A DNA stretch of 64,000 nt from Maridesulfovibrio sp. (GCF_963676065.1 NZ_OY780933.1:1352001-1416000), one strand, 5' to 3'; numbered from the stretch's first letter, positions 45,250 to 56,347 are shown. Made by a program: numbers and translations. The notes: generated by a model from the letters alone, not told the origin.

Positions 45250-46383
45250 ATGTCACGTTTCATTCAGCTTCATATTTTGACCAGTTATCCCGCATCCAAC
45301 CTTAACCGTGACGACCTTGGCCGCCCCAAGACCGTGATTATGGGCGATGCTCAGCGGCTGCGCGTTTCGTCCCAGAGTCTTAAACGGGCATGGCGCACTT
45401 CCGAGGCTTTTCAGCAGGCTCTTGCCGGGAATATGGGCATCCGCACCAAGGAAATAGGCAAATATGTTTATCTGGCTTTGTTGAACGGGGTCGCTCTTGG
45501 TGATGTGATTAAGGATTTTGAGGCCGGAGGTTCGCTTAAAAAATTGAAAGAAAAAGATGCCATCGCAATCGGGCGCGCAATCGGTGGTGTTTTTGGTAAG
45601 CTCAAGCCTGAACCCAAGAAGAAGGATGATGATTCTGCTAAAATGGAGTCTCTTGAAACCGAGCAGCTCGCTCATTTGAGCCCTGAAGAGCTGAGTAATA
45701 TTGCCGCAGTGGTGGAGGAGTGCCGCGAGAGCTTAAAGGAGCCTTCCAAGGAACAGTTGGAACTGCTTTGCCGTGATTGTTCCGCTGCCGATGTAGCCCT
45801 CTTCGGGCGCATGCTGGCTTCCAGCAACAGGCACAATATCGAAGCGGCAGCGCAGGTAGCTCACGCTATGACCGTGCATAAGGCGACAGTTGAAGATGAT
45901 TTTTTTACCGCTGTGGATGATCTTAACCGCGATGATTCCGGGGCCGGGCACCTTGGTGTCACTGAATTCGGTGCGGGGCTTTTCTATCTTTACCTTTGCG
46001 TGGATCGCGAACTGCTCAAGGAGAATCTCGGCGGTGATGCGGATCTTGCCAACCGTGCGGTCGCATCGCTTGCCAACGCGGCCTGTACTGTAAGCCCCGG
46101 CGGCAAGCAGAACAGCTTCGGTTCGCGGGCATGGGCCTCCTACTGCCTTGCCGAAAAGGGCGATATCCAGCCCTGCAACCTTTCTGTCGCTTATCTCAAG
46201 CCGCTTGGAGCAAGCGAACCTTATGGTGAAAAAGACGGCAATATAACTGTGGAAGGTGCAGTGGAAAGATTGGAAGCGCAGCGTGAATCGTTCGGTAGAA
46301 TTTATGGAGTTGAGACTGAAAGCATTTCATTTGGTCCCGCCGGTGGAACTTTGGCTGATGTGCTTGATTTTATTAAGGAGTAG
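45250..46383 (+). CDS. cas7e: Cascade backbone subunit Cas7e (Cse4/CasC)
   Basis: This 377-residue protein, six copies of which coat the crRNA, begins with MSRFIQLHILTSYPASNLNRDDLGRPKTV and then RVSSQSLKRAWRTS, both diagnostic of Cse4. The C-terminal half has SFGSRAWASYCL and NLSVAYLKPL. The region 115-160 is charged and rich in Lys/Glu (EPKKKDDDSAKMESLETE), probably a loop. An AAGGAG ribosome site precedes the start. It ends 2 bp before cas5e. Confidence 0.96.
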   Translation: MSRFIQLHILTSYPASNLNRDDLGRPKTVIMGDAQRLRVSSQSLKRAWRTSEAFQQALAGNMGIRTKEIGKYVYLALLNGVALGDVIKDFEAGGSLKKLKEKDAIAIGRAIGGVFGKLKPEPKKKDDDSAKMESLETEQLAHLSPEELSNIAAVVEECRESLKEPSKEQLELLCRDCSAADVALFGRMLASSNRHNIEAAAQVAHAMTVHKATVEDDFFTAVDDLNRDDSGAGHLGVTEFGAGLFYLYLCVDRELLKENLGGDADLANRAVASLANAACTVSPGGKQNSFGSRAWASYCLAEKGDIQPCNLSVAYLKPLGASEPYGEKDGNITVEGAVERLEAQRESFGRIYGVETESISFGPAGGTLADVLDFIKE

Positions 46384-46385
46384 CC

Positions 46386-47108
46386 ATGCGGTATTATTTG
46401 GTTTTTACCATTTACGGTCTTATGCAGGGCTGGGGAAGTGTTGCGGTGGGGGAAGTCCGTCCTGCTGCTCCGCGCCCGACCCGTTCCGGTCTGCTGGGGC
46501 TTCTGGCTGCGGCCCTCGGTGTTCGGCGGGGTGATCCGCTTTTGACGGAATTGAGTGATGCTGCACGGGTGGCAGTGCGGGAGGATCGCCCGGGGTCGGT
46601 TATGCTTGATTATCATACCACGCAGGTGCCCTCGGAAAAAAAGAATAGAATTTACCGCACCCGCAGGCAGGAGCTTGGGACTATGCTGGATAAGGATGAC
46701 AAATTGAATACCATCCTCTCAAGGCGCGAGTATCTCATGAATGCAGCATTCTCCGCCTGTATCTGGTTTGAGGAAGAACCGCCATTTGCAATGGAAGATA
46801 TGGTGGAGGCTTTGAAGCAGCCCCGGTTAAATGTCTATTTCGGTCGTAAATCCTGCCCTCCGGGATTTCCATTTATGCCGGAGATTGTTGCGGCGGAGGA
46901 TGAATTGCAGGCCCTTGTCGGCTATACACCGGAGTTGCGCAATCTTTACGGCGCACGTTCGCTGGATAAATGCCCGGTCTGGACTGAGGCTGATCATGGA
47001 AAATTCAGCAGATATTCTGTGCGGGACCGGGTGACCGATCATAACAGACGCCAATACGGACTCAGGTTTGAATATCACGTACCGTCATTAAAAACAGGGG
47101 AGGAATAA
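46386..47108 (+). CDS. cas5e: Cascade subunit Cas5e (CasD)
   Basis: This 240-residue protein caps the 5' handle of the crRNA. The N-terminal RRM-like start MRYYLVFTIYGLMQGWGSVAVGEVRPAAPRPT followed by RSGLLGLLAAALGVRR is the Cas5e signature, and QVPSEKKNRIYRTRRQEL and a KCPVWTEADH element follow. It sits 2 bp after cas7e and 3 bp before cas6e, in one polycistronic unit. Confidence 0.95.
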   Translation: MRYYLVFTIYGLMQGWGSVAVGEVRPAAPRPTRSGLLGLLAAALGVRRGDPLLTELSDAARVAVREDRPGSVMLDYHTTQVPSEKKNRIYRTRRQELGTMLDKDDKLNTILSRREYLMNAAFSACIWFEEEPPFAMEDMVEALKQPRLNVYFGRKSCPPGFPFMPEIVAAEDELQALVGYTPELRNLYGARSLDKCPVWTEADHGKFSRYSVRDRVTDHNRRQYGLRFEYHVPSLKTGEE

Positions 47109-47111
47109 GTT

Positions 47112-47767
47112 ATGTACATGACTAAAATTGTTCTCGACCCGGTTATGATGAAACGAGCCGGGGTGTATGAAGAGCATAGAGCTTTGTGGAAGATTTTTTC
47201 CGACAGCTCGGACCGGGAGCGCGATTTTATCTATCGCAGAATGGACCCGAGCAGCTTTCTCGCTGTTTCAAGCCGGGAACCTGCGGAAACGCGCTTTCTG
47301 CGGACACTTCAGGTCAAAGAGTATAATCCGCAGCTTGAGGTCGGGGAACGGCTGCACTTTTCCTTACGGTTTAATCCCATAGTAAAACGCAGAGATGAAA
47401 ACGGACGGCAGCAGCGCATCGATATTGTGCAGGATAGGCGTAAAGAAATGGAGCGACAGGGGCTGCCTCGCACTGAATGGGATAAACGGCTGGAAATTGC
47501 CGAGGAAGCCGGCGCGCAATGGATTATGAAGCGCAGTGAAACCCTCGGTTTTGAGCTGGAGCATGGTGAGAATGGCCCCGGGCTGATTGTAGAATCATAT
47601 TCGCAGGAGCGTTTTCAGAAAGGTAAAGGGCGTATGGTGAATCTATCCTGCATGGATGTACGTGGTTTCGCAAAAGTAACTGATCCTGAAAATATTAAGC
47701 GGGCTCTATTTAACGGTGTTGGCTGCGCAAAAGGTTTCGGCTTCGGCCTGCTGCTGGTGAGGCGGGC

Positions 47768-47771
<4 letters not shown>
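47112..47771 (+). CDS. cas6e: crRNA-processing endoribonuclease Cas6e (Cse3/CasE)
   Basis: This 219-residue protein cuts the repeat hairpin and stays bound to its 3' end. The catalytic His is probably that in YEEHRALWKIF (about residue 21), aligning with the A-H-R-A-L-W of the E. coli protein, and the Gly-rich loop GVGCAKGFGFGLLLV stands at the C-terminus. GAGGAAT precedes the ATG at 47112; a second ATG two codons on is possible. Its stop overlaps the cas1 start by 4 bp. Confidence 0.96.
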
Positions 47772-48959
<1,188 letters not shown>

Positions 48960-48969
48960 CAAAAGTTGT

Positions 48970-49045
48970 TCCTGAACTGGGTGAAAAAGTCGGCATTTTT
49001 TAAATTGATAAAAAAGGTCAAAAAGTATTATAGGTTACAGGAAGA
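48970..49045 (+). promoter_or_regulatory. Leader of CRISPR array 2
   Basis: This is AT-rich DNA between cas2 and the first repeat, similar in sequence and spacing to the leader of array 1, ending in the same CAGGAAGA. It likely contains the array promoter and the integration signals read by Cas1-Cas2. Confidence 0.75.
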
Positions 49046-50845
49046 GTGTTCCCCGCACCCGCGGGGATGATCCGAAAGCCCCGGTTAACCTTGCCTCTCT
49101 CCAGCTGTGTTCCCCGCACCCGCGGGGATGATCCGCCCGTCTACATTTGGGTTTATGAGTTGGTTGCGTGTTCCCCGCACCCGCGGGGATGATCCGACTT
49201 ATGTTTTTCACCCAGCCTTTCCGGGCAAGTGTTCCCCGCACCCGCGGGGATGATCCGAATTATTGTGCGCCATTCTGTGTTGGGTTCGTGTGTTCCCCGC
49301 ACCCGCGGGGATGATCCGGCCCTTGAAGGATTGTCAGCGTGAACCGCACAGTGTTCCCCGCACCCGCGGGGATGATCCGATCCCGTCTTCGGGCGGGTCT
49401 GGTGGGACAAGGTGTTCCCCGCACCCGCGGGGATGATCCGAACTCGACGTTGTATTCAAGAACAAAACCACCGTGTTCCCCGCACCCGCGGGGATGATCC
49501 GCACCCCAGTGTGCTTGAATACTGGAAAAATCAGTGTTCCCCGCACCCGCGGGGATGATCCGGTCAGTACGAAGATTGGAAGTTCGACGAAATACGTGTT
49601 CCCCGCACCCGCGGGGATGATCCGCATCATATCTATTGTTAACTCTGTCATTTACAGTGTTCCCCGCACCCGCGGGGATGATCCGCGAGGAACACACAAG
49701 GAATTCCAACGGTAAAAGTGTTCCCCGCACCCGCGGGGATGATCCGCTTCAATCAGCACCTTGCCGGCAACAAGATAAGTGTTCCCCGCACCCGCGGGGA
49801 TGATCCGTCTGGAAAACTTGAGACAAGGGGTGGTTTAAGGTGTTCCCCGCACCCGCGGGGATGATCCAAGTAAGGCATTACGGTCCACTCATAGTCAGTC
49901 GTGTTCCCCGCACCCGCGGGGATGATCCGATGGACTTGAAGGACAGGTTCAACAAAACTTGGTGTTCCCCGCACCCGCGGGGATGATCCGCCGCCGCAGC
50001 CGCCGAACCCGCACAGGTTGAGGTGTTCCCCGCACCCGCGGGGATGATCCGTTTTTTATGGCGTTCTCGTTCATTCCTCTGGAGCGTTCCCCGCACCCGC
50101 GGGGATGATCCGGTCAGTTTCAAGCTGGTTCTTGTCTTGTTAGCGCGTTCCCCGCACCCGCGGGGATGATCCGGTTTTGCAGAAACTGTTCTTTAGACTG
50201 AGACTGCGTTCCCCGCACCCGCGGGGATGATCCGAGGGCTAAGCCCCTCTTTTTTTGTCTAAAATCGCGTTCCCCGCACCCGCGGGGATGATCCGGAATT
50301 CCGATGCCTTCTAAAAGAGAGGAAGAGGCGTTCCCCGCACCCGCGGGGATGATCCGAAACCGTAAACGTTGGTATGGACTTCAACGTTGTGTTCCCCGCA
50401 CCCGCGGGGATGATCCAACACGCTTTCCGCCTACGGCCTTGTACTGAGCGTGTTCCCCGCACCCGCGGGGATGATCCGGGTGGTCAGCCACGCTAATGTC
50501 AAACAACGTGGTGTTCCCCGCACCCGCGGGGATGATCCGGAGAAATGGTTGTCCCTGAAAAAATTGCTGGACGCGTTCCCCGCACCCGCGGGGATGATCC
50601 GATTGGCGAGGGTGGCGCGGGCCATTTCCGTGTGTGTTCCCCGCACCCGCGGGGATGATCCGCAAACCCTTTCACGCCTAAAAAAGCTTGCAAGGTGTTC
50701 CCCGCACCCGCGGGGATGATCCGCCATTAAAGCCGGGCTGCAGTCACCGCAGGAAGTGTTCCCCGCACCCGCGGGGATGATCCGCCTATCTACTTTCATC
50801 CGGTGAAATAGTAGATGTGTTCCCCCCACCCGCGGGGATGATCCA
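49046..50845 (+). CRISPR. Type I-E CRISPR array 2: 30 repeats, 29 spacers
   Basis: 29-bp repeats with loop ACCC alternate with 32-33-bp spacers. Repeats 1-17 begin GTG, 18-22 begin GCG (50084-50328), 23-25 GTG, 26 GCG (50573), and the rest GTG. Some end ATCCA instead of ATCCG. The last repeat (50817-50845) is degenerate (CCCCCCACC). The array is oriented as array 1, with the leader left. Its final repeat ends 27 bp before the stop of the convergent kinase gene. Confidence 0.98.
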
Positions 50846-50872
50846 GTGTTGGCATTTGCGGCCGAAACAAAT

Positions 50873-52519
50873 CTACTCGAATGTGACGGATACTGTTGTT
50901 CCTGCGTCCGCGGAAGTCTGCATGGCGATGGTGCCGCCCAGGGTTTCGGCAATCAGTTTTGCTGAATATGTCCCTAGTCCGGTTCCGCCTGATTTACCGG
51001 ATGTTGTGAACTTGTCAAAGAAGACATCACGAATGGCTTCCGGGACGACCCCCTGATTATGTACGCTTATTTTAAGCGGAGAATTGTGAAAGCTGATGAG
51101 TACTGTTCCGTTTTGCGGTGAGGCTTCCATGGCGTTCTTGATGCAGTTTGCAAGCATGGAATAGCAGAGCAATTCTTCCCCCTGCACTATAAACGCAGTC
51201 GGCTGGTTTCCGGAATCATCGCACAGGTGAAAATTCAATTTTTTCAGGCTTGCCAGATTCCTGTTGTCGCTGAGGACCCTGTTTACCTGCTTGACGAGAT
51301 CAACCGGGCTGGGAAAATATTCATATTTACCCTGTTCCATTTTATAGAGATCAAGGGAAAGATTAATCATGTTCAGCATTCTGTAGCCGGCTTCTTCAAT
51401 TTTCTGGAGCATCTTTCGGTCTCCGTCGTTGAGGTTGCTGTACTGCAGCATAAATTCCGGTATGCTGATAATGCCGTTCAGGGGTGATTTCAGGTCGTGA
51501 CGGGTGATGTGGTCAATGTCGTCACGCATCTTTTCCGCTTTCTTTGCTTCGGTGAGATCTACGATGAATGCGACATAACCGAGATCCTTGCCATCATCAC
51601 CGGTAAGCATGTTGGCATGAATTTGAACAGGGGTTTCGCTCCCGTCGACATTGCGCAGTTGGCCTTCAAAGCAGGTCAGCTCCCCTTTGACTACCCGGTC
51701 CCAGTTTTTACGCACAAAAGCGGCAAAAGAATCATTCATAAATTCGAATGGCTTTTTGCCGACCACATCTTCGCGCGGGGCTCCAACCATACGGAGAATC
51801 GCGTCGTTTACATCCACTATTCCGGTACTTTTGCTTCCCAGAATAAATCCTTCTTCAGTTGTCTCGAGTATCCGGCGATATTTTTCTTCGCTGCGGGCAA
51901 GCCGGAAAGTGGCGGTTATAAGTTCTCCGTTAAGATGGTTCAGTTTTTCAACGCTTTTGTTTAATTTCTTTTCACTTTTATTCGCATCCTGAACAAAATA
52001 ATTAACCATTAACATCAATGATATGAATGTGCTCAGCGTGGAGCCGATAAATAACATGTGGTACTGGTATTCTTTGAGGACATAAACACTTGAATCGCGG
52101 CAATATAAATAGAGCATGCAAAAGGCGATCGGGGCCACTGCTCCGACAAGAAAGCGGGATGTTTTTTTCCAGTATGTATTGAAAAAAGGAAGGGTTGCCA
52201 TATAAAGAAGTACGTATTGAAATCCGCTTTTCCAACCCAGCATATGCACGGTGAGATATTGATGCGAGAGCAGTTCACAACAGGCCAGCAGGAAGGCGGC
52301 ATTGTGGAATCCTTTTTTGTTGATGAAAAAAGCCAGAAGAAATACGGGAACACTGAACAAAAAGTTAAACCATACAAGCGGTAAAACTCCAAGACACAGG
52401 AAAATAATTCCCAATGCAATATGACCGGCAAAAGCATATCCATAAGCAACCTGAACCACTCTGCAGAACCTGTCTGTACGTGGTGTTCTAGTGAGTGCCT
52501 TTGTGCCTTGTAAAAACAT
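50873..52519 (-). CDS. Membrane PAS-containing sensor histidine kinase
   Basis: This protein of 548 residues has about six membrane helices at the N-terminus (about 18-195), a short coiled coil, a PAS domain (about 225-340, KYRRILETTEEGFILGSKSTGIVDVNDAILRMVG), HisKA with phospho-His in ITRHDLKSPLNGII (near 340) and HATPase with NCIKNAMEAS and SGGTGLGTYSAKLIAE. The ATG at 52519 has AAGGA 8 bp upstream; a longer frame from 52645 lacks one. No receiver is attached and no response regulator is adjacent. It is convergent with the CRISPR array and divergent from phnA. The ligand is unknown. Confidence 0.92.
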   Translation of the reverse strand: MFLQGTKALTRTPRTDRFCRVVQVAYGYAFAGHIALGIIFLCLGVLPLVWFNFLFSVPVFLLAFFINKKGFHNAAFLLACCELLSHQYLTVHMLGWKSGFQYVLLYMATLPFFNTYWKKTSRFLVGAVAPIAFCMLYLYCRDSSVYVLKEYQYHMLFIGSTLSTFISLMLMVNYFVQDANKSEKKLNKSVEKLNHLNGELITATFRLARSEEKYRRILETTEEGFILGSKSTGIVDVNDAILRMVGAPREDVVGKKPFEFMNDSFAAFVRKNWDRVVKGELTCFEGQLRNVDGSETPVQIHANMLTGDDGKDLGYVAFIVDLTEAKKAEKMRDDIDHITRHDLKSPLNGIISIPEFMLQYSNLNDGDRKMLQKIEEAGYRMLNMINLSLDLYKMEQGKYEYFPSPVDLVKQVNRVLSDNRNLASLKKLNFHLCDDSGNQPTAFIVQGEELLCYSMLANCIKNAMEASPQNGTVLISFHNSPLKISVHNQGVVPEAIRDVFFDKFTTSGKSGGTGLGTYSAKLIAETLGGTIAMQTSADAGTTVSVTFE

Positions 52520-52757
52520 ATATATTATCCTTAATAAATTACTAAAAAAGAATGCGCCGTGATTCGGCTTAGAATGTTCTTCGTCGTTCGTATTAGTGAT
52601 TTTAAAAAAAATCCTCATACATATTATTGAATATTTTGAGGACAAAACAAAGAGACAAATTTCAGATTTACAAATCTAGTCAAATAGCAAATACTGCCCC
52701 CGGATATCCGGGGGAACTGATTATAATAACCAATCTAAAAACACGAGTTTGAAAGCT

Positions 52758-53090
52758 ATGGAAAATTTGCCTAATTGCCCGCAGTGTAAATCGGAATATG
52801 TATATTCGGATGGCAGTGTTCTCATCTGTCCTGAGTGCGGCCTTGAATTTCAGCCTGAAGACGCTGCGGAAAAAGTATATAAAGATGCTAACGGAACCGT
52901 CCTCGCCGACGGCGACACCGTCATAGTCACACAAAACTTAAAAGTCAAAGGTGCTTCCGATATTAAAAAAGGCACTAAGGTCAAAAATATAAGACTGGTG
53001 GAACCTGAAGACGGAATTCATGATATCTCATGTAAAATTCCCGGGTTCGGCTCAATGATGCTTAAAACATCGGTAGTGAAAAAAGCCTGA
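52758..53090 (+). CDS. PhnA/YjdM-family zinc-ribbon protein
   Basis: This protein of 110 residues has the N-terminal zinc ribbon CPQCKSEYVYSDGSVLICPEC and the PhnA domain (GTVLADGDTVIVTQNLKVKG, KKGTKVKNIRLVE, HDISCKIPGFGSMMLKTSVVKKA). The family was named for a link with phosphonate use, but its function in the wider family is not settled. The ATG at 52758 follows a TTG three codons upstream that could extend the frame. It is single, followed by its own terminator. Confidence 0.93.
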   Translation: MENLPNCPQCKSEYVYSDGSVLICPECGLEFQPEDAAEKVYKDANGTVLADGDTVIVTQNLKVKGASDIKKGTKVKNIRLVEPEDGIHDISCKIPGFGSMMLKTSVVKKA

Positions 53091-53101
53091 TTCAGCCATG
53101 A

Positions 53102-53137
53102 AAAGATACCGGTCATCCTGATCGGTATCTTTTTTTT
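53102..53137 (+). terminator. Intrinsic terminator after phnA
   Basis: AAAGATACCG (53102-53111) pairs with CGGTATCTTT (53123-53132), followed by a T-run. Confidence 0.9.
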
Positions 53138-53139
53138 AA

Positions 53140-53374
53140 AATTTCACCTCCCCATCCCAGCCGGGAATTATATGATTTTCACGGTTGCGGACCTTTGCTC
53201 GCTACGCTATTGTGTCCTCCGGTCGGCAGTTCACCAAGGCGTCGTCTGCCCCTCGCGGGGTATGCTAAACCTGCCGTTTTTATTTTCCGCCCGACACTTA
53301 TCCCGTGCCGAGTCGGAAGGACGACCACCGGCAATCCCTTTCCCATGCGGTAGGCACGAAAGCGAGGATAAGCC
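53140..53374 (+). promoter_or_regulatory. GC-rich leader upstream of the DUF2087 gene
   Basis: This 235-bp stretch is clearly richer in GC and in short inverted repeats (for example GGGGCAGA-like and CCCCTCGCGGGG near 53250) than its surroundings. It contains no gene that can be supported, although a leftward frame of 65 codons exists. It may be a structured 5' leader or a recently acquired piece. Confidence 0.35.
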
Positions 53375-53890
53375 ATGTCTCGAACTCAACTGCCACTCAT
53401 CATTAACGATGTTTCGGCCCTATCACGTTCACTGCGTAAGCAGCTTCAATGCACTGAGAATGTTCCCAGCCATGTGGAAATGCTGAATCTGCTGGCCAAA
53501 TCGGCCGGCTACAAGAATTTTCAGCACCTCAAGGCAGAACTGGCCCCAGCCCATGAACCGGAACCGGAAATTAACCGCAAGCGGTTGAACAAGGCGGCAG
53601 GGTACTTTGATCTTAACGGCAGACTTAGTCGCTGGCCCAAAAAATACAGTATGCGTGTCCTTTGCCTTTGGGGTCTCTGGTCCCGGCTTCCGGCGCGCAT
53701 AGCAATGACCGAACTGGAGCTGGACGAAAAATTGATTCTAAACCACAGCTTTTGTGACCATACCATGCTCCGGCGTTGGCTGGTCGATGAGAAGCTGGTT
53801 TCGCGAACACCCGACGGACGCGAATATAGGCGTATTGAATCCCGCCCTCCGTTTGAGGCTTTGGAACTAATCAAGCGTGTGAATAAATAG
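53375..53890 (+). CDS. DUF2087-domain protein
   Basis: This 171-residue protein has an N-terminal segment of about 60 residues with a helical pattern (MLNLLAKSAGYKNFQHLKAEL). The C-terminal domain matches DUF2087, AAGYFDLNGRLSRWPKKYSMRVLCLWGLWSRLP followed by FCDHTMLRRWLVDEKLVSRTPDGREYRRI. DUF2087 is a winged-helix-like domain often fused to HTH regulators, so a transcription-related role is likely. It is single, framed by a leader and a terminator. Confidence 0.85.
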   Translation: MSRTQLPLIINDVSALSRSLRKQLQCTENVPSHVEMLNLLAKSAGYKNFQHLKAELAPAHEPEPEINRKRLNKAAGYFDLNGRLSRWPKKYSMRVLCLWGLWSRLPARIAMTELELDEKLILNHSFCDHTMLRRWLVDEKLVSRTPDGREYRRIESRPPFEALELIKRVNK

Positions 53891-53892
53891 GA

Positions 53893-53932
53893 AAGAGGGT
53901 GCCTGCTTTAAAGTGGGCACCCTCTTGTTTTT
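53893..53932. terminator. Bidirectional terminator between DUF2087 and the methyltransferase gene
   Basis: AAGAGGGTGCC (53893-53903) pairs with GGCACCCTCTT (53916-53926), followed by GTTTTT. The two flanking genes converge on it. Confidence 0.85.
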
Positions 53933-53945
53933 GATAGATGTTACA

Positions 53946-55022
53946 CTACTTAAAACATAAGTAGTGGCTGTTAAAACCGTCTTTCGGGATATCGGCCACT
54001 TCTACTCTGCTGAATCCGGCAGCCCTGCATATCTCGACGGCCTTTTCCCGGCCCCACATCATACCTAAGCCTGCTCCTTCATTCATCAGCCCGACAGGCA
54101 TGCAATGCATCAGGCTGACAGTGTAAAGGAAGCTACCCATGGGATGCTTCATATTTCCGGATATGGACGATTCTGCTTTAATGTCAACCATGGAAAAAAT
54201 GCCTCCGGTCTTCAGTAGCTTGCGGATATTTTGCAAGGCCTCAAAAGGGCGTGTCTGGTCGTGGATGGAATCAAAGGCGGTGATATAATCAAACTGCTGC
54301 GGAACAAAATCTTTTCCGGCGGCATCGCGAACAAGGAATGTAATATTTTTCAGGCCTAGTTCCTTGATCCGTTCCCGTGCATTAATTATCGATTCTTCTG
54401 ATATATCAAATCCGGTGAAGTGCGATTCCGGAAAGGCGCGCGCCATAACTTCAAGTGCCACACCTTCGGCGCAACCTATATCGCAAACGGAGATTCCCGC
54501 CTCAAGACGCCGGACCATTTCGCCGTCCATGACTGAAGGCAGAAATGTTTGCACCAGTATGTCGCGGTGCTTGGCATCAGCCAGTTCCTGCATAAATGAA
54601 TAGAACTTAGGATATTGCGAGTAGGGGATACCTATTCCGCTTTTCATGCCTTGCAGCACTCCCTGCCGAGCACAATCAGTGAGCAGGGGTATTTCCTGCG
54701 TATATACCCCGAGATTGGAACTTCCTCCGGAAAGACAAAGGAACGGAATGTATTCTTCGGGCAACTCAAAGAGTTCGTCTCCATCTCCGTTCGTGCTGAC
54801 CTCGATTATCCCGCCACAGACCATAATTCCCAGCCATTCACGTAGATAGCGCTCATTTAGATCCGTCCCGGAAGTTATTTCAGCGCAGCCGGCAGGCCCC
54901 TCCAAATGTGCCATAATTTCAAATATGCCGGTTTCATAACCTATGCCCATAGCTAGATTAAGAGCGCCGTAATTGAGAACATCACACATTTTTTTACTGA
55001 ATCTCGCAGCCTTGTCGTTCAT
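53946..55022 (-). CDS. SAM-dependent methyltransferase with N-terminal winged helix
   Basis: This protein of 358 residues has an N-terminal winged-helix dimerisation-type domain (about 10-110, YETGIFEIMAHLEGPAGCAEI) and a Rossmann methyltransferase domain (about 165-345). Motif I reads VCDIGCAEGVALEVMA, followed by FTGFDISEESI and FDYITAFDSIHDQTRP. This layout resembles O-methyltransferases and SmtA/UbiE-type enzymes, and the substrate cannot be told. I chose the Met at 55022 because GGAG stands upstream. It is single, between convergent and divergent neighbours. Confidence 0.85.
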   Translation of the reverse strand: MNDKAARFSKKMCDVLNYGALNLAMGIGYETGIFEIMAHLEGPAGCAEITSGTDLNERYLREWLGIMVCGGIIEVSTNGDGDELFELPEEYIPFLCLSGGSSNLGVYTQEIPLLTDCARQGVLQGMKSGIGIPYSQYPKFYSFMQELADAKHRDILVQTFLPSVMDGEMVRRLEAGISVCDIGCAEGVALEVMARAFPESHFTGFDISEESIINARERIKELGLKNITFLVRDAAGKDFVPQQFDYITAFDSIHDQTRPFEALQNIRKLLKTGGIFSMVDIKAESSISGNMKHPMGSFLYTVSLMHCMPVGLMNEGAGLGMMWGREKAVEICRAAGFSRVEVADIPKDGFNSHYLCFK

Positions 55023-55198
55023 TTCGTTTTCTCCGCTTATAGTGAGCGCAAAAAAATTATATTTTTGTTTTTTTATGACACATAGTTGCAATTCCACTTA
55101 ATAAAATATGAACTTGAACGATTTTCATAATATTAAAAATCAGCTATTAGTTGGTTAGAACTGAAAGTTATATAGAACAACAGCCTTAAGAGGTTCTG

Positions 55199-56347
55199 AT
55201 GCCATTGCCGACAGATTTCGCTCCTGCTGAACGAGATGAACAATCCACCATAGAACAAATAGCGCAAGCTATAAGCAATGATCCTCTGGCTGCGGCTCTT
55301 GAAGCCATTCCTGTGCCGCTTATAATAATCAACACGTACAGGCAGGTGGTTTTCTGCAATCCGGTTTTCAAGCCAATATCGAAGTACAGCAAAAGGCAGA
55401 ATACGATAGGACTGCGCCCCGGAGAAGCTCTGGGATGCATCCATGCGGACGTTAACGAAGGCGGGTGCGGTACCAGCCTCTTTTGCAGGGATTGCGGTGC
55501 TGCAGCTGCCATCCTCCGGTCTCTTCAGGGGGCCGCACATACTGAAGAGTGCCGTCTGGTACGGCATACCCCGGATCACGATGAATCACTTGTTCTGCAG
55601 GTTTTTACTTCTCCATTCGAATACCATGGTAATAATCTCGTCATATTCACCGTAATCGATATCTCCCATGAGAAAAGAAAGAAGAATCTTGAGCACATGT
55701 TTTTTCATGATATCCTGAACCTAGCCACCGGTGTGAAATATGCTTCTCAAATGCTCTGTAAAGTAAATACTTCAGAGCGCATGGACAATCAATGCCGGAA
55801 AATAGACCGGGCTTTAACCCAGATGACCGAAGAGATTCAGGCTCAGAAAGATCTTTGCAAAGCAGAAGATGGAACACTGAAAATAAATATGCGGATGACG
55901 CAGTCCGGCGATATCCTGACCCGCATATGGGATATTTATACAGGGAACCCCCTGTGCGCAGAAAGGCAGATTTCCATTGCGGAAGACAGCGAAGATTTTA
56001 TTTTTTACACTGACCAGACCATTTTTGCACGCATTATGGGCAATATGGTAAAAAATGCTCTTGAGGCTTCCAATCCGGGAGAGACGATAACCATCGGATG
56101 CCGGAAAAAAGATAAAGAGGTTATTTTTTGGGGCCACAACAACGCTGTGATGCCGGATAAAATTCAGCGGCAGATGTTTAAAAGAGCTTTCTCCACAAAA
56201 GGCGAGGGGCGGGGTATGGGAACTTATAGCATGAAGTTGCTGGTGGAAAAATATCTCGGGGGAAAGATTTCATTTGAGTCAACTCAGGAGATAGGAACGG
56301 TATTTTCAATTGCTTTGCCCATGACCGAAGATCAGGATAAGTCGTAA
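55199..56347 (+). CDS. Soluble PAS histidine kinase
   Basis: This 382-residue protein has no membrane segments: a PAS domain (about 30-155), a His-box-like segment EHMFFHDILNLATGVKY (phospho-His near 168) and a HATPase domain with NMVKNALEAS (near 283), FKRAFSTKGEGRGMGTYSMKLL and FESTQEIGTVFSIALP. The PAS domain carries a Cys-rich stretch (GCGTSLFCRDCGAA) that could bind a metal or heme or sense redox. No response regulator is adjacent. AAGAGGT precedes the ATG. Confidence 0.85.
   Translation: MPLPTDFAPAERDEQSTIEQIAQAISNDPLAAALEAIPVPLIIINTYRQVVFCNPVFKPISKYSKRQNTIGLRPGEALGCIHADVNEGGCGTSLFCRDCGAAAAILRSLQGAAHTEECRLVRHTPDHDESLVLQVFTSPFEYHGNNLVIFTVIDISHEKRKKNLEHMFFHDILNLATGVKYASQMLCKVNTSERMDNQCRKIDRALTQMTEEIQAQKDLCKAEDGTLKINMRMTQSGDILTRIWDIYTGNPLCAERQISIAEDSEDFIFYTDQTIFARIMGNMVKNALEASNPGETITIGCRKKDKEVIFWGHNNAVMPDKIQRQMFKRAFSTKGEGRGMGTYSMKLLVEKYLGGKISFESTQEIGTVFSIALPMTEDQDKS

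Noticed and set aside
49035..50952. Leftward and rightward frames across 49-51 kb with RIIPAGAGNT or VPRTRGDDP motifs
   Set aside because: They are translations of array 2 repeats in both directions, an artefact of the regular repeat.
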